This document shows positions 1 through 10,599 of a stretch of DNA of 64,000 nt, piece after piece. Where the stretch lies: the NCBI GenBank assembly GCA_022575985.1, contig JAKSXM010000246.1, forward strand, positions 12,356,001-12,420,000, given 5' to 3'. A program made the translations under genes and the position numbers. Under the pieces are notes generated by a model. It worked only from the letters and a program-made list of their open reading frames with translations, was not told the DNA's origin and did no database searches. The stretch comes from Anagrus nilaparvatae (Eukaryota; Arthropoda; Insecta; Hymenoptera; Mymaridae). Numbering within the stretch: position 1 is the first letter of the stretch; every line of letters begins with the position of its first letter.

Positions 1-433
1 AAATTTTAATAAAATAACTTACAAATAAAACCTCTTGGACCTTGTTTTGTAATTTTAACACAAAAAGTACCAGGCATTTTTGAATCTTCGCTATTACATT
101 CAATAGCTAAATTTCTATCTTTATTGAATGGTTTATATGCACCACAAACGTCTTTACCTTCTGGATCAGAATCACTGCTACATTGATAACATTTAATACC
201 ATAAACACCTGTTTCAATTTAAAAAAATACTAGTTTTTAATTAAAATTTCAGCACGTGTTGTATTAAATTTAATTCATTGTTTATGTTTTTATAGTTGAG
301 TGATTTTTTTAATTACACATATCACATTTTTATTTTCTCCTAAATTAATTATATATCAATTACAAAAAATTATACCTGCAGTTAATGCTGTTACTGTTAG
401 AAAAATTCCAAAAGTGTATCGAAATTTGAACAT
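1..433 (-). CDS. Ly6/uPAR (quiver-like) secreted protein, 5' exons
   Basis: Two exons of a minus-strand gene that runs off the left edge. Exon 1 (433-376) starts with ATG and encodes a short hydrophobic signal peptide (MFKFRYTFGIFLTVTALTA). A CAG/GTATAA donor leads to a 167-bp intron with a TTGAAACAG acceptor. Exon 2 (208-23) begins GVYGIKCYQCSS and carries five cysteines (CYQC, VCGAY, IECN, FCVKI), ending RGFI at a GTAAGT donor. The CYQC start just after the signal peptide, the spaced cysteines and the CVK..GPRGFI stretch are typical of insect Ly6/uPAR proteins of the quiver/sleepless group, which are usually secreted or GPI-anchored three-finger modules. The remaining cysteines and any GPI signal would lie outside the window. 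The phase-1 introns keep the frame. The family call is fairly firm; the exact orthologue is not identifiable. Confidence 0.82.
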
Positions 434-484
434 TTTGTTTTTGTATTTTTTTTGTATTTTTTTAGTATTAAAAAAATAATATTA

Positions 485-530
485 TGTTGTTTACAACAGG
501 TACACAATTTCATATATAATATGACGTCAC
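485..530 (-). promoter_or_regulatory. Core promoter of the Ly6-like gene: CRE palindrome plus TATA
   Basis: Reading the minus strand toward the ATG at 433, a perfect TGACGTCA palindrome (522-529) is followed at once by a TATATA element (511-520). That places a start site near 480-490 and gives a 5' UTR of about 50 bases. The spacing fits a CREB/ATF-type site beside a TATA box. This is inferred from motifs only. Confidence 0.5.
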
Positions 531-892
531 GCTTTGGGCGTTTCTCTTTTTATTAAAACTTGACTGCGAGGCCCCCTCTTGACCGCTCATTTTTATAGAA
601 TTTATTGTGCAATTTTTTTAAAATTGTTCGAAATATTTTTGTTTTTTTCTTCTTTATACTCTAAATCATAAAACTTGCACCAATAAGAGGTTTGAAACAC
701 TTCTATTTTTTGCTGAATTCAATATTGATGTTTCTAGGTATCAGAATTTAATTTGCAGATTTTAAGTTCCTTAAAACTTTTTTGGCTTTGAAATGTATTT
801 TTTAAAAAAAAAGTTTGAAAGAATATAAAATTATGAAAGTTACTTAAATTTTTTTCCTGTTCTACTCCTTTTCCTGTACATTTTAAATATAT

Positions 893-1090
893 AAATCCAT
901 TTTTTTGGTTAAATTAATTTTCGAAGCTCTAGGGTCAAAAATATCGGCGCCAAAAAAATTATTTTTAACGAATTTTAAATTTCCCGCCAAAGGAAAATCA
1001 GACCGAAAATTCAGATTCTTCGAAAAAATTTTATCTAGGAATACCAATTGAAGTTTCTAAAACAAATAAGTTTACTTTTTATTAATCAGA
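893..1090. repeat. Dispersed repeat, related copy at the right end of the window
   Basis: The stretch around TTTCCCGCCAAAGGAAAATC and GAAAATTCAG matches 63495-63690 in the same orientation (CCGCCAAGT...GAAAATCTGAC...GAAAATTCGG). It has no coding potential. The rest of 534-1786 is AT-rich and I see no gene in it. Confidence 0.5.
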
Positions 1091-1786
1091 AAGCTTTAAG
1101 AAATCTTCTTTATTTTGGGACTTTATGTTTACTAATTAATAGCTAACCATATATCGGTGGATAATAACTGACTCCAGATTAAAAATGTTCCTTTTAAAGA
1201 AAAATAGGCTTTGGCTCTGACTATTCATTGCCAAAATTTCAAACTTTATATATAATTTTAATACTATCAAGACTTTCACCTAAGTCAACCTACGACCCAT
1301 AAATTAAATCTCTTTTTAATGGATTATGAATGCCAAAAATTGTGAAAAAAAGTCTAATTTAGGTTCATAACATTGGGAGAAATTTAACAGAAAAATTAAT
1401 ATTGTCCAAAAGTAATTTTGTATTTATTTATATCAATAAATTAAATGCCACTATAGATAAAATGTTTCACAATATTACATTACTGTATATCAGGATTCAT
1501 TCATTCAGGCGCAATACAAGTATGGGTGAATGTATAGATTTGCGAAAATTAAAAAATTTCTAAAAAATAAGTTCAAGAAACATTGATATGTAATTATTTT
1601 TTTCATGTGAAATTGTATTTAATTTATTTTTGTTCCAAAATTAACTATTTTTTTCCTTTTATTGTAAAAAAAGGTATAACTCCGGTTTACTAAAAAATAA
1701 AAAAATTAATTTAATTCTGAGACAAAAAGAACAGACCTATTGTTTGCAACAGGTACACCAAGACCGAATCATAACACCGAATCATA

Positions 1787-1997
1787 CACACAAAGCCGTA
1801 AACCCTGAAATTTTATAAACCCGGTTTTAGCGGGTTTTGAAACTTAGTTCTCACCTTAAAAAGAAATGAAAATCTGAATCAGACTATTTCTATGATTCAA
1901 GACCCGAAAGCAAGGTTATTCCGGGTTTGCGCCTATAGACGAATAATGCTAAAACCGGGTTTTGTTTTTAAAATTTTCGGGTTTACGGCTCTGTGTG
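1787..1997. mobile_element. TA-flanked MITE, 211 bp
   Basis: The ends are inverted: CACACAAAGCCGTAAACCC on the left and, reverse complemented, CACACAGAGCCGTAAACCC on the right. Internal inverted AACCCGGTTTTAGC blocks follow. Both sides are flanked by TA (1785-1786, 1998-1999), the target duplication expected of Tc1/mariner-type elements. No ORF; non-autonomous. Confidence 0.68.
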
Positions 1998-2169
1998 TAG
2001 TAAGTTATAAAAACTAGCAAAATTTAAAAATCCAAAAAATTTCTTTTTGTTTTTAATGTTTTTTATAAAAAAAGATTATACTGAATAAACTAATAAAACA
2101 ACTTAATAGTTACTCACAATTAAATTTGTTAAAAAATTTGAAGTAAAGAGAACCAGAAAATCAAATTGT

Positions 2170-3060
2170 TTTTATTAATTTTAACTATGCTTTGACACGT
2201 AAAACAAAAACAAAAAATTTAATAACAATTAAACTTTTATTTAGTTAATTTATTTTATCAGTGTAGGTAATAATTTAAATGTTATTTTTGGTTCCTCAAA
2301 GAGGAACCATTGTGATAGGTCAAATTTCAATTTTTGATTTTTTGGCATATAAGCACGTTTTGAGACCCCAGGAAGCTAAAAAACCGGTTTTTAAAAAAAG
2401 TCTGTATGTGTGTGTGTGTGTGTGTGTATGTATGACATCGGTGATATTTCACAAACATTATGAAGTTAAGACCTAATTTTGTTTTCAAAAATTTTTTTAT
2501 CAAAAAATCTCAAACTACTTTTTTTTTTTTAATTTAGATGTAATACCTCATTTATTTCCATGAAAGTACTTTTATTTGAAAGTACAATTTTTACTCGATA
2601 TCTCGAATCTTATAAATAATTTTTTGAAAATTTTTTTCCCTAAATTTTCACCACAAAAAAATACAAAAAACACCAAATTTTTTTTTCTTTTTGGTGTAAT
2701 ATACTTCATTTAATTCCACGAAGGTACTATCTTGAATAATTATTATGCAATGAATAACTTTAGATTTTATTTTGAAAAAAATAGATTTAGTTAAATTTAA
2801 TACATAAATTTTCATTTAAATTTTAAAAGTTAATAGAAATGAGTGTATGATTGCATGGTTGTAATCGGTGATATCTGTGGCATATTGAAGTATTTAGCTC
2901 ATTCTTTGAGGAACCTTAGTGCCAGCTAGTTGGCAGGGTATTTTTTCTTGTCATCTAAACTAATTTTATAATTTTATTTTAAAAATAATATACACTGTCA
3001 AAAATCATATAAAATTTATATTCATAACATATTTACAGAAATTTTATGATGAAAGAATAC
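2170..3060. repeat. 5' flank of zinc-finger duplicon A, with an inserted element
   Basis: The segment from TATGCTTTGACACGTAAAAC to ATCAGTGTAGGTAA (2185-2272) and the later ATAATATACACTGT...ATATTTACAGAAATTTTATGA part (2985-3050) match 34590-34735 and 35275-35320, upstream of copy D. Between them, about 2290-2950 is an insertion absent from D. It starts near GGTTCCTCAAAGAGGAACC and includes ACGTTTTGAGACCCCAGGAAGC, a diverged form of which recurs at 28925-28985. It is unrelated to any coding sequence I recognise. Confidence 0.55.
2405..2430. repeat. (TG)n microsatellite
   Basis: An alternating TG run inside the 2290-2950 insertion. The short open frame running through it is not a gene. Confidence 0.9.
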
Positions 3061-3125
3061 CTATATGAGGGATTCCACACCAATTGGGCTCAAGTTGTAC
3101 TGAAGGGTCACAGAATTGTTCCAAA
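3055..3125. repeat. Terminal fragment shared with 27840-27910
   Basis: TATATGAGGGATTCCACACC followed by AATTGGGCTCAAGTTG is present as its inverse at 27840-27910 (...GGGCCCAATTGGCGTAGAATC...). It looks like one end of an old dispersed element. No internal gene is visible. Confidence 0.45.
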
Positions 3126-3526
3126 CTAATATGGGTGTGCTTAAATATTGTTAAAAAAAATTCTTTCTATGAAATTATTTAGATTCAGAAAAAAAAAACA
3201 AAATTCATTTTACTATAACCAGAAATTTCTTTTATTTTAAAAAGTAAACAAAAGTCAAATTTTGGTCAAAATGTCAAATTAACTCTCAAAAGATTCTTAT
3301 TTTCGTATGGGCCAATACAAAATATTCACTAACACATTGAAATGCTTAAAAACAATTTCAAATTTCTTAATTTTAAAATTTAGTATGCAGCATGACGCTG
3401 ACAAGTAAGAAACATAATAAATTATCACTCTCGATGAACTTGTAAATAAAAATAAAGTACATATCAAATTTACTTGATCGTAAAAATAATTAATATAGTA
3501 TTGAGTTAAAATAACTTCAAAAATAG

Positions 3527-3770
3527 TTTCGAATACCAGTGTTACAAGTGCTCAAAAATCTATAATAATAGACAATCTTTAAAAAAACACAAAGAAACTC
3601 ATTCTAGCGAAAGGAATTATTGCAAAAGTCATGAAAGATCAAGCAATCGTATGCAGTGTGACAAATTTTTTACTCAAAATGGGCAGTCTTCAGAATCATA
3701 AAAAATTCATCCTGGTCTATAGAAAATTAATGGCAACATTGTGAAAGGCTGTATAAATGAAAATCTACTA
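3527..3770 (+). pseudogene. Relic of the zinc-finger exon
   Basis: Translation from 3530 gives EYQCYKCSKIYNNRQSLKKH followed by a KETHS linker, a clear relative of the first finger of copies A and D (EYKCEKCSK...). It then degenerates: the second finger has lost its CxxC, a later finger (MQCDKFFTQNG) runs into stops, and no ATG remains at the expected start. It is the oldest detectable remnant of the duplicated family, lying only 0.6 kb upstream of copy A. Upstream, 3230-3285 (AAACAAAAGTCAAATTTTGG) resembles 3870-3890, 11425-11455 and 35408-35430, so the flank was duplicated as well. Confidence 0.65.
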
Positions 3771-5035
3771 TCTTATTTTTTAATATTTCTAAGAATTACA
3801 AGTTTAATCAATAACAGTAACTTCGTATTTGAGTTATGAGAAGATCTTATAATTTCGAACTTCCTTATAAACAAAAGTCAAATTTTTGTTAAAGTAAATA
3901 AACAAAGATACTTTAAGGGGGAAACTCATTGCATTCACACACTCAAACTAAAATAGTATCTGCCCGGATTTCTGTGTTTCTCAATTCAGTTTGTTGCTTG
4001 ACGCTCCCAAGTAAGGAATAAAAACTTTGTGATTTACGGAATGTAACTTAAAGTTTTTAATAGTTTTATGATATCGCACAAATTTCTCACATGCTTTAAT
4101 TTTTAGAAACCTTAAATTATTTGATCGTAAATTCACTTTGTTGATACGCAATATATATTTTTATTAATTTATGATTTAACTTGTTATCGACAATGCATAA
4201 AGCCTTTCTTAAATAAGATTATTTTCTTTATCCCGTTGTGCTTTAGGTTACTAAAAGATTGATACCTATTCAACTTCTTATTTATCAGCTAATTCTACAT
4301 ATTACTAACAGACTACATTTAATTGAAAATATGGAATACAAATGTGACGAGTGCTCAAAAACTTTTAAAACCAAAAAAACACTAAATTATCATAAAAAAG
4401 TTTAAAGAAGTAGAGACTCTAGCTTAAAGAAATATGTTTGCAATATTTGCAACAAAAGATTTATCCTAATTTCGCATTTAAAAAAACATCTTCAAGTTCA
4501 CACTGATGAAAGACCATACAAATGCTTGCAGTGTAATAAAACTTTTAAACAATCAAGTAATCTTCGTAGGCATGAAAAAATTCACTCTGGTAAAAAGAAT
4601 TTTGAATGTGATAATTGCAATAAGAAATTTATTCAAAAATCTGATTTGAAAAAACATCTTCGAGTTCACGTTGGAGAAAGACCATACAAATGTTTGCAGT
4701 GTAACAAAACTTTTACCCAATCAAGTAGTCTTCAGACTCATGAAAAAATTCACTCTGTTTTAAAAAAATTTAAATGCGATAGTTGCGACAAAAAATTTAT
4801 TCAAAAATCCGAATTAATGAGTCATCTTCGAGTTCACACTGGTGAAAGACCATACGAATGTTTACAGTGTAAAAAAACTTTTACCCAATCATATAATCTT
4901 CAAACTCATGAAAAAATTCACTTTGGCTTGAAGAACTTGCATTGCGAACATTGCAAGAAGACATTTATTACTGCAACCAAACTAAGAATACATCTACGCC
5001 GAGTTCACACTGGCGAAAAACCATACAAATGCTTG

Positions 5036-5770
5036 CAGTGTAATAAAACTTTTACACAATCAAGTAATCTTCGTAGGCATGAAAAAATTCACTCTGGTCT
5101 AAAAGAATTTAAATGCGATAGTTGCGACAAAAAATTTATTCAAAAATCCGAATTAATGAGTCATCTTCCAGTTCACACTGGCGAAAGACCATACAAATGT
5201 GTACAATGTAACAAAACTTTTACCCAATCAAGTAGTCTTCATACTCATGAAAAAATTCACTCTGGTATAAGGAATTTTGAATGTGATAATTGCAACAAGA
5301 AATTTATTAAAAAATCTGATTTACAAAAACATCTTCAAGTTCATACTGGTGAAAGACTATACAAATGTTTGCAGTGTAACAAAACTTTTAAACAATCAAG
5401 CAATCTTCGAAGGCATGAAAAAATTCACTCTGGTATAAAGAATTTTGAATGTGATAATTGCAACAAGAAATTTATTAAAAAATCTGATTTACAAAAACAT
5501 CTTCAAGTTCATACTGGTGAAAGACTGTACAAATGTTTGCAGTGTAACAAAACTTTTAAACAATCAAGCAATCTTCGTAGGCATGAAAAAATTCACTCTG
5601 GTCTAAAAGAATTTAAATGCGATAGTTGCGACAAAAAATTTATTCAAAAATCCGAATTAATGAGTCATCTTCCAGTTCACACTGGCGAAAGACCATACAA
5701 ATGTGTACAGTGTAACAAAACTTTTACCCAATCAAGTAGTCTTCATACTCATGAAAAAATTCACTCTGGT
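5036..5770 (+). repeat. Recent internal block duplications in the copy A finger array
   Basis: The block encoding EFKCDSCDKKF...CVQCNKTFTQSSSLHTH occurs at about 5101 and again at 5605, an offset of 504 bp (six fingers). A second block (NFECDNCNKKFIKKSDLQKH...) recurs at 5273 and 5441, an offset of 168 bp (two fingers). Identity is nearly complete, indicating recent unequal exchange in multiples of a two-finger unit. Confidence 0.8.
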
Positions 5771-6707
5771 ATAAAGAATTTTGAATGTAATGATTGCGGC
5801 AAGAAATTCATTCAAAAATATGAATTAATGAAACATCTTCGACTTCACGCTGGCGAAAGACCATACGAATGCTTGCAGTGTAATAAAACTTTTGCCCAAT
5901 CAAGTAATCTTCAGACTCATAAAAAAATTCACTCTGGTATAAAAAATTTTAAATGTGATAATTGTGAAAAGAAATTTATTCATAAATCCGAATTAATGAG
6001 ACATCTTCTAGTTCATACTGGCGAAAGACCATACAAATGTTTGCAGTGTAACAAAAATTTTACTCAAAAAGGTAATCTTCAGACTCATGAAAAAATTCAC
6101 TCTGGTATAAAAAATTTTAAATGTGATAATTGTGACAAGAAATTCATTCAAAAATATGATTTAATGAGACATCTTCTAGTTCATACTAGCGAAAGACCAT
6201 ACAAATGTTTGCAATGTAACAAAACTTTTAAACATTTTAAGAGTCTTAAACATCATAAAAAAACTTATCATTTAAAAAACAACTTGAAAGTTGTCCGTAA
6301 AATGGTTAACGAAAAGTTCATTAATCAGGATTTAACTAATAAACAGAAAAAAGCAGCATCAAACAGAGTCAGCATAGAGAAATCTGAAATAGGGTTGATG
6401 AAACTAACTTTAAATGAGGATGATAATCGTGATGGTAACAATTTAAAAGCAGGTAATTTTTAAAAATATATTTGTTATACACTGAGAAAAAAGTGTATGG
6501 TTAGGATAACCAAAATTTTAGTAAAATTGCATTTAGTAATGAAGACAAAAATTTTTGTTATCATGAAACAAAAAATTCAGTAGATTTTACCAAAAAAACT
6601 TAAAATAAAAAAGAATTAAAAAGTAAATCTTTTTCATAAAAGTGGCTAATTTTTTGAAAAAATTATTAAATTTCATAAAATCTTTAAATTTTTTAAATTT
6701 CAATTAA

Positions 6708-6988
6708 CCCTCAGCAGCACGGGTGGGGTCCAGCGGACCCCAGGTATTTTTAAAAGTCGCGGCATTTCCCTAAATCAACCGTTTTGCTTTTTTAATATCT
6801 TTTAAATGGTAATAAATTTTATATTTTTTATTTTTTTATTGCATTTAACTCTTGTACGTTTCTAAAAAAAAAAAAAATATATATTTTTAGACCAATTTTG
6901 ACCGAGTTATTAGCTTGCAAAGTCGCTGGGGTCCGCTAGACCCCACCCGTGCTCTAACGTTTTCGGAAGGCACCCGTGCTGCTGAGGG
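6708..6988. mobile_element. piggyBac-like MITE nested in the intron transposon
   Basis: The 281-bp element is flanked by TTAA on both sides (6704-6707, 6989-6992). It has near-perfect inverted ends: CCCTCAGCAGCACGGGTG at the left and CACCCGTGCTGCTGAGGG at the right, with subterminal GGGGTCCAGCGGACCCC and GGGGTCCGCTAGACCCC palindromes. TTAA plus CCC-initiated ends is the piggyBac signature. No ORF. Confidence 0.82.
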
Positions 6989-7339
6989 TTAAAAAATTAT
7001 CATTAAATTATTGTTTTTGTTGTGCGCTTATAAATTTAAAATTTTAAGGTTATGCCGTGTTAATGTAATAGAAAAAATTCAAAAAACAAACAAGATTAAG
7101 ACCATAATATTTTTAGTTCGATTTTTAGTTAAAAAAATAATTATTAACAAATTTTGAAAACATTTTCAAGTATACTCTTGTAAGAACTCAGAAAATTATT
7201 AAAAATAATTAACTGTTCTTCGTTAAAAAATGCATGTACCATGAGTATACAAAAAAAATGCCTTTGGTTTCTCGTTTGTAATTTTAAATGAGTTTGATTA
7301 ATTTAACTAATTAAAATATAGTTTCATAGCTATTACTAT

Positions 7340-7550
7340 TTAATAGTATAGTAAGTATCAAGGGCGTAAAAGTTTAGACTAGCATGAGTGATATGTGTCC
7401 ACGCTAGTGTCTAAAGTATTTCGCCCATGGTGCTTAGACTATTAAATAGTCAAAATTTAATAGTAAAAATTTTTTTGCCCTACTGGGCTTCAAACGCGTG
7501 CTAAAATTTTACAAAAAATTTCACGCTCAGGCGGGCAAAAAAATTTGTGA
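7340..7550. repeat. Compound hairpin element, copy 1 (copy 2 at 25528-25705)
   Basis: Two hairpin-forming halves. AAGTATCAAGGGCG opposes CGCCCATGGTGCTTA with CGTGTCTAAAGTATTT between; then TTTTTTTGCCC opposes GGGCAAAAAAATT. The same arrangement and wording recur at 25528-25705. It is richer in GC than its surroundings, has no coding potential, and is nested inside two unrelated transposons. Confidence 0.6.
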
Positions 7551-8831
7551 TGTTATTGTAATTTGTCTCGTAATATTTTAATATCTATAATGATAATATA
7601 AACTTAAAATTAAAATATAGATTTACATTTTGGTGTGTTGATAATATTACATTATTTTAGGATATTTCAAATAATTTATTATTTTTTTTAACAATTTTAT
7701 ATTATATTTAAGATATATTTAACCTAATATTTCTTAAAAAATTATTTTGGTTATTTCTACTGAATATTTGGTATTTTTGACCAAATAATTTGGTTAAGAA
7801 TTGATCAACAAAATATTTGGTTCTGGATACGCTAATATTTGGTGATAGTAACCAAAATTTAGTTATCCTGACCAAACTTTTTTCTCAGTGTAATTTAAAT
7901 GTTAAATTAATGACTACTATTGATCGCTATTTATAGCAAAAGTCAATGATATTTATGTTATCGGCGAAATTGATATCAAAGAAGAAAAATACCATGGTCC
8001 AGACTTGACTGGCATTAATTTTGATGATTTCGAAATGACTGACGGAGAAGTGAAGGTAGAAGATAAAACTTTAAGGCAAGGTTACTATTGTAATTATTGT
8101 AAAAAATCTTTTACTCGCAAGATTTCTTTGATTAATCACCTTAAAACTCACAAAGAAATAAGTAAATCAAGTATTTTTACTAAAATGCAAGCAAGCAATA
8201 AAAACACTGGAAAAAAATTAGTTCGTCAGGTTTTTTTTAGTAAACAAAAACAAGAATCATATTTAAAAATTGATAATAATTCTGGAGCTGAGCCAATGAT
8301 TGAGGACAATACAAGGACTAGAGATGCAGAATTGAGTGAAAATGAAAAAATCTCAAAAGCAAGTAAGTAAAGCAAATATTTAATTCAATATCAACGTTGA
8401 GCTAATTGTTTCATATTATCCAGAAGCATCAAAATCTGCAGAAGAAGTTGATGTTGTTTACGAAAATGTGGTTGAAATCAAAGAGGAAAAGTATTCTGGC
8501 CCAGAATTGCTTGGAATAAGTTTTGGTGACCTTGGACTAACTGATGAAGAAAAAATAGCTGTTTTAGTGGAAGAATTGATAAAAAAGAAGCGGCCTAATA
8601 TAGCCAATGATAAGTTAGAGAACTTGAAAAATAATTTTAAGAATTATTTAAAATATTTGTTAGAATCATAAATTACTTTTTATATTTATGTTTAATTTTT
8701 GAAAGACTTCTCAGGATTACTCGAAAAATTAGCCCATTCTGTAAACTTTCATTGCTAGTTTTAAAGTAATATAAAAATAACGTACTGGATATTGTAAATT
8801 ACCAAAATATCGTATTTACAATACCGCTAAC

Positions 8832-9825
8832 TTTGGGACACCAAATTACAACCCATTGTTATGGATGACTTAAGTATGTTGAAAACACTCTGCCGATACT
8901 GTCTTTATATTCCAATGGGTCTTTTAGGTTTAGAATAGGGCTCAATGTTATTAAATAGGTTTTTTGGTAATTTTTATATAAGACTTTAACCAAATCACTC
9001 CTGGTTGGGCCTTTTTTTTGGTACCAGTATCACCAAACATTATAATATACTTAGTATATTATCTTCTTTGGTATCACCTTTGAAGCCCCGTAAACTGCTA
9101 TTTTTTATAAATAATTCTGTTACCGACATAGTCAACAAACCGAATGACCATTGTCAGCCCAAAATGACCAATTTTTAAATAGCTGCCAGAATTGTAATTT
9201 TTGACGAAAATTGGTCTTATAGGTCTTAAATTTTGTTCAAACTTCAAGTTTGTAAATATTCTTTATTCGACATTTTTCTTTAAATAGTTTCTACGATATC
9301 GCTTTTCAAAGATAATGATAAAAATTTACTTAAAATTAAAAATTTTAAAATCTTGAAATTGGGACTTTGACTTTAAATTATCATATCATGTATACAGATA
9401 TGCTAATTTAACAGATAATTAAACTGAAAATTCATACATAAAATTTAAAAAAAAGTAAAAAAATTTTGGAAACTAGGAGCTTGTACAAAGTTTTTGTGAC
9501 ATGAAATTTGACTATTTTGGACCAAAAATGGACATTCAGTAATTTGGCTATAAAGGTAAAAGAATTTTTCATACTAAAATGCGGTTTAAGAAACCAATCC
9601 AAAGTGTTGTGATTAACTTGTGATGCTGCAGCGTTGTATTAAAAGTTACCGAAAAACCCAATGTAATAACATTGAGCCATACGTTTCTAAGCCGAGAAGG
9701 CTTATTTTTGGAATATCTTTATCTGCATTGGAATGAAAGGAGAGTAACGAGGGTTTTTTTCAGCATATTGAAGTCTTCCATAACTATAGATTGTATAATT
9801 AGGGTTGCCAAAAGTAATGGTCTGC
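8832..9825. mobile_element. Foldback element at the 3' end of duplicon A
   Basis: The left arm (CTTTGGGACACC...TTATGGATGACTTAA...CCAATGGGTCTTTTAGG...GGCTCAATGTTATTAAA) is repeated inverted on the right (...TAACATTGAGCC...GCTTATTTTTGGAATATC...CCATAACTATAG). A second, inner inverted pair (GAATGACCATTGTC near 9140; CCAAAAATGGACATTCAG near 9521) lies inside. Copies B and D carry the element at the same place after exon 3, and C keeps the left arm, so it is older than the duplications. There is no transposase. The 3' end of the zinc-finger transcript may lie in or before it. Confidence 0.65.
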
Positions 9826-10280
9826 CCATGATAGTCAAAAACCAATGAAGGCTTAGATTTTTGTTAGGAGAAGGGATAAGATTACTCCATTAAATAATAA
9901 ATTTTTTTTCAACATAAAATATTATTTTTGATTTTTCAAATTAAATTTTTGGGGTAGAGCTTACCCTTATTAAAGGAACGCAATATTACTCTAATACGTA
10001 CGAAAAATTTGGTTTTTTTATTTGGTTTTTGGTTTTTCCTAAATTCGCTATATTTTTTAAATAATGTGCTTATAGGGGCACTTTTCAAAGATTATTTTTC
10101 TTTTTTTTATGTTTTTTGCAGTATTTTTTTTAATATATTTGGCATAGAATTGTTGTTTACGGCAAGCGTCATAGATTATCAGCTTTAAAATTATTTTTTT
10201 TTAATTTTAGAATTGAGTAATTACATTAGGGCAACTTTTCAACAAGGATTCGATCCCATAAGTACGCTAAGAAATAGTCT

Positions 10281-10599
10281 AGGCGCCAGCCATACTAATC
10301 ACGCCCAAAAATTAAGAAATTTAATTTCTTTTTCCGAGGATAAAAATAGGTGGTATTTATGTTTTTCGACCCGCTGAACACGAATCCGGGATGCGTTTTG
10401 CGAATTTCGTGCTCAGTTTTTAGTTATTAACAAATTATTGGCCAATTTTTCAATAATTTGTTAATAACAAAAAATTGACCACGAAATTCGCAAAACGGAC
10501 CCCGGATTCATGTTCAACGGGTCGAAAAACATAAATACCACCTATTTTTATCCTCGGAAAAAGAAATTTACTTTTTGGGCGTGAATAGTATGGCTGGCG
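10281..10599. mobile_element. Near-palindromic MITE, copy 1
   Basis: The left end AGGCGCCAGCCATACTAATC is mirrored at the right end by GATTAGTATGGCTGGCG-like sequence. Almost the whole 319 bp folds back: CCTCGGAAAAAG, GGTGGTATTTATG, CGACCCGCTGAAC and AACAAATTATTG each have an inverted partner. The second copy is at 34866-35114. It sits inside the 3' part of duplicon A that is uninterrupted in B and D. Confidence 0.75.

Larger units (their letters stand above)
6480..7890. mobile_element. TA-flanked TIR transposon in intron 1 of copy A
   Basis: The element begins CACTGAGAAAAAAGTG...GGATAACCAAAATTT and ends with the inverse of CACTGAGAAAAAAGTTTGG...GGATAACTAAATTTTGG, giving ~45-bp imperfect inverted ends. 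TA flanks both sides (6478-6479, 7891-7892). Copy B has the empty site (TTGTTATAATTTAAATG) at the same intron position, so the boundaries are exact and the insertion postdates the A/B split. It is 1411 bp with no transposase ORF: a non-autonomous Tc1/mariner-like element. Confidence 0.8.
4331..8671 (+). pseudogene. C2H2 zinc-finger gene copy A (early nonsense codon; otherwise open)
   Basis: Exons: 4331-6452, 7937-8362, 8424-8671, with both introns in phase 1. The ancestral ATG at 4331 reads 24 codons (MEYKCDECSKTF...) to a TAA at 4403. The same frame then stays open to the donor at 6453 and encodes 22 fingers that alternate between YKCLQCNKTF and F(K/E)CDNCDKKF types. The first in-frame ATG after the stop is near 4814, inside a finger, so either an unseen 5' exon bypasses the stop or the copy is a pseudogene or N-truncated. 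Exon 2 adds a separate finger (YYCNYCKKSF...HLKTH) and an acidic tail, and exon 3 encodes EIKEEKYSGPELLG...LLES and the stop. Intron 1 is swollen by a 1.4-kb transposon. Predicted role: nuclear DNA binding. Intact splice sites leave expression possible. Confidence 0.75.

Noticed and set aside
4526..6463. Reading copy A as a complete gene starting at 4526
   Set aside because: The codon there is TTG within a finger (C-L-Q-C). The frame is open further upstream and the true ancestral ATG is at 4331, before a stop. Similar TTG 'starts' at 8005, 18104, 29855, 39008 and 57458 are internal codons or exon interiors.
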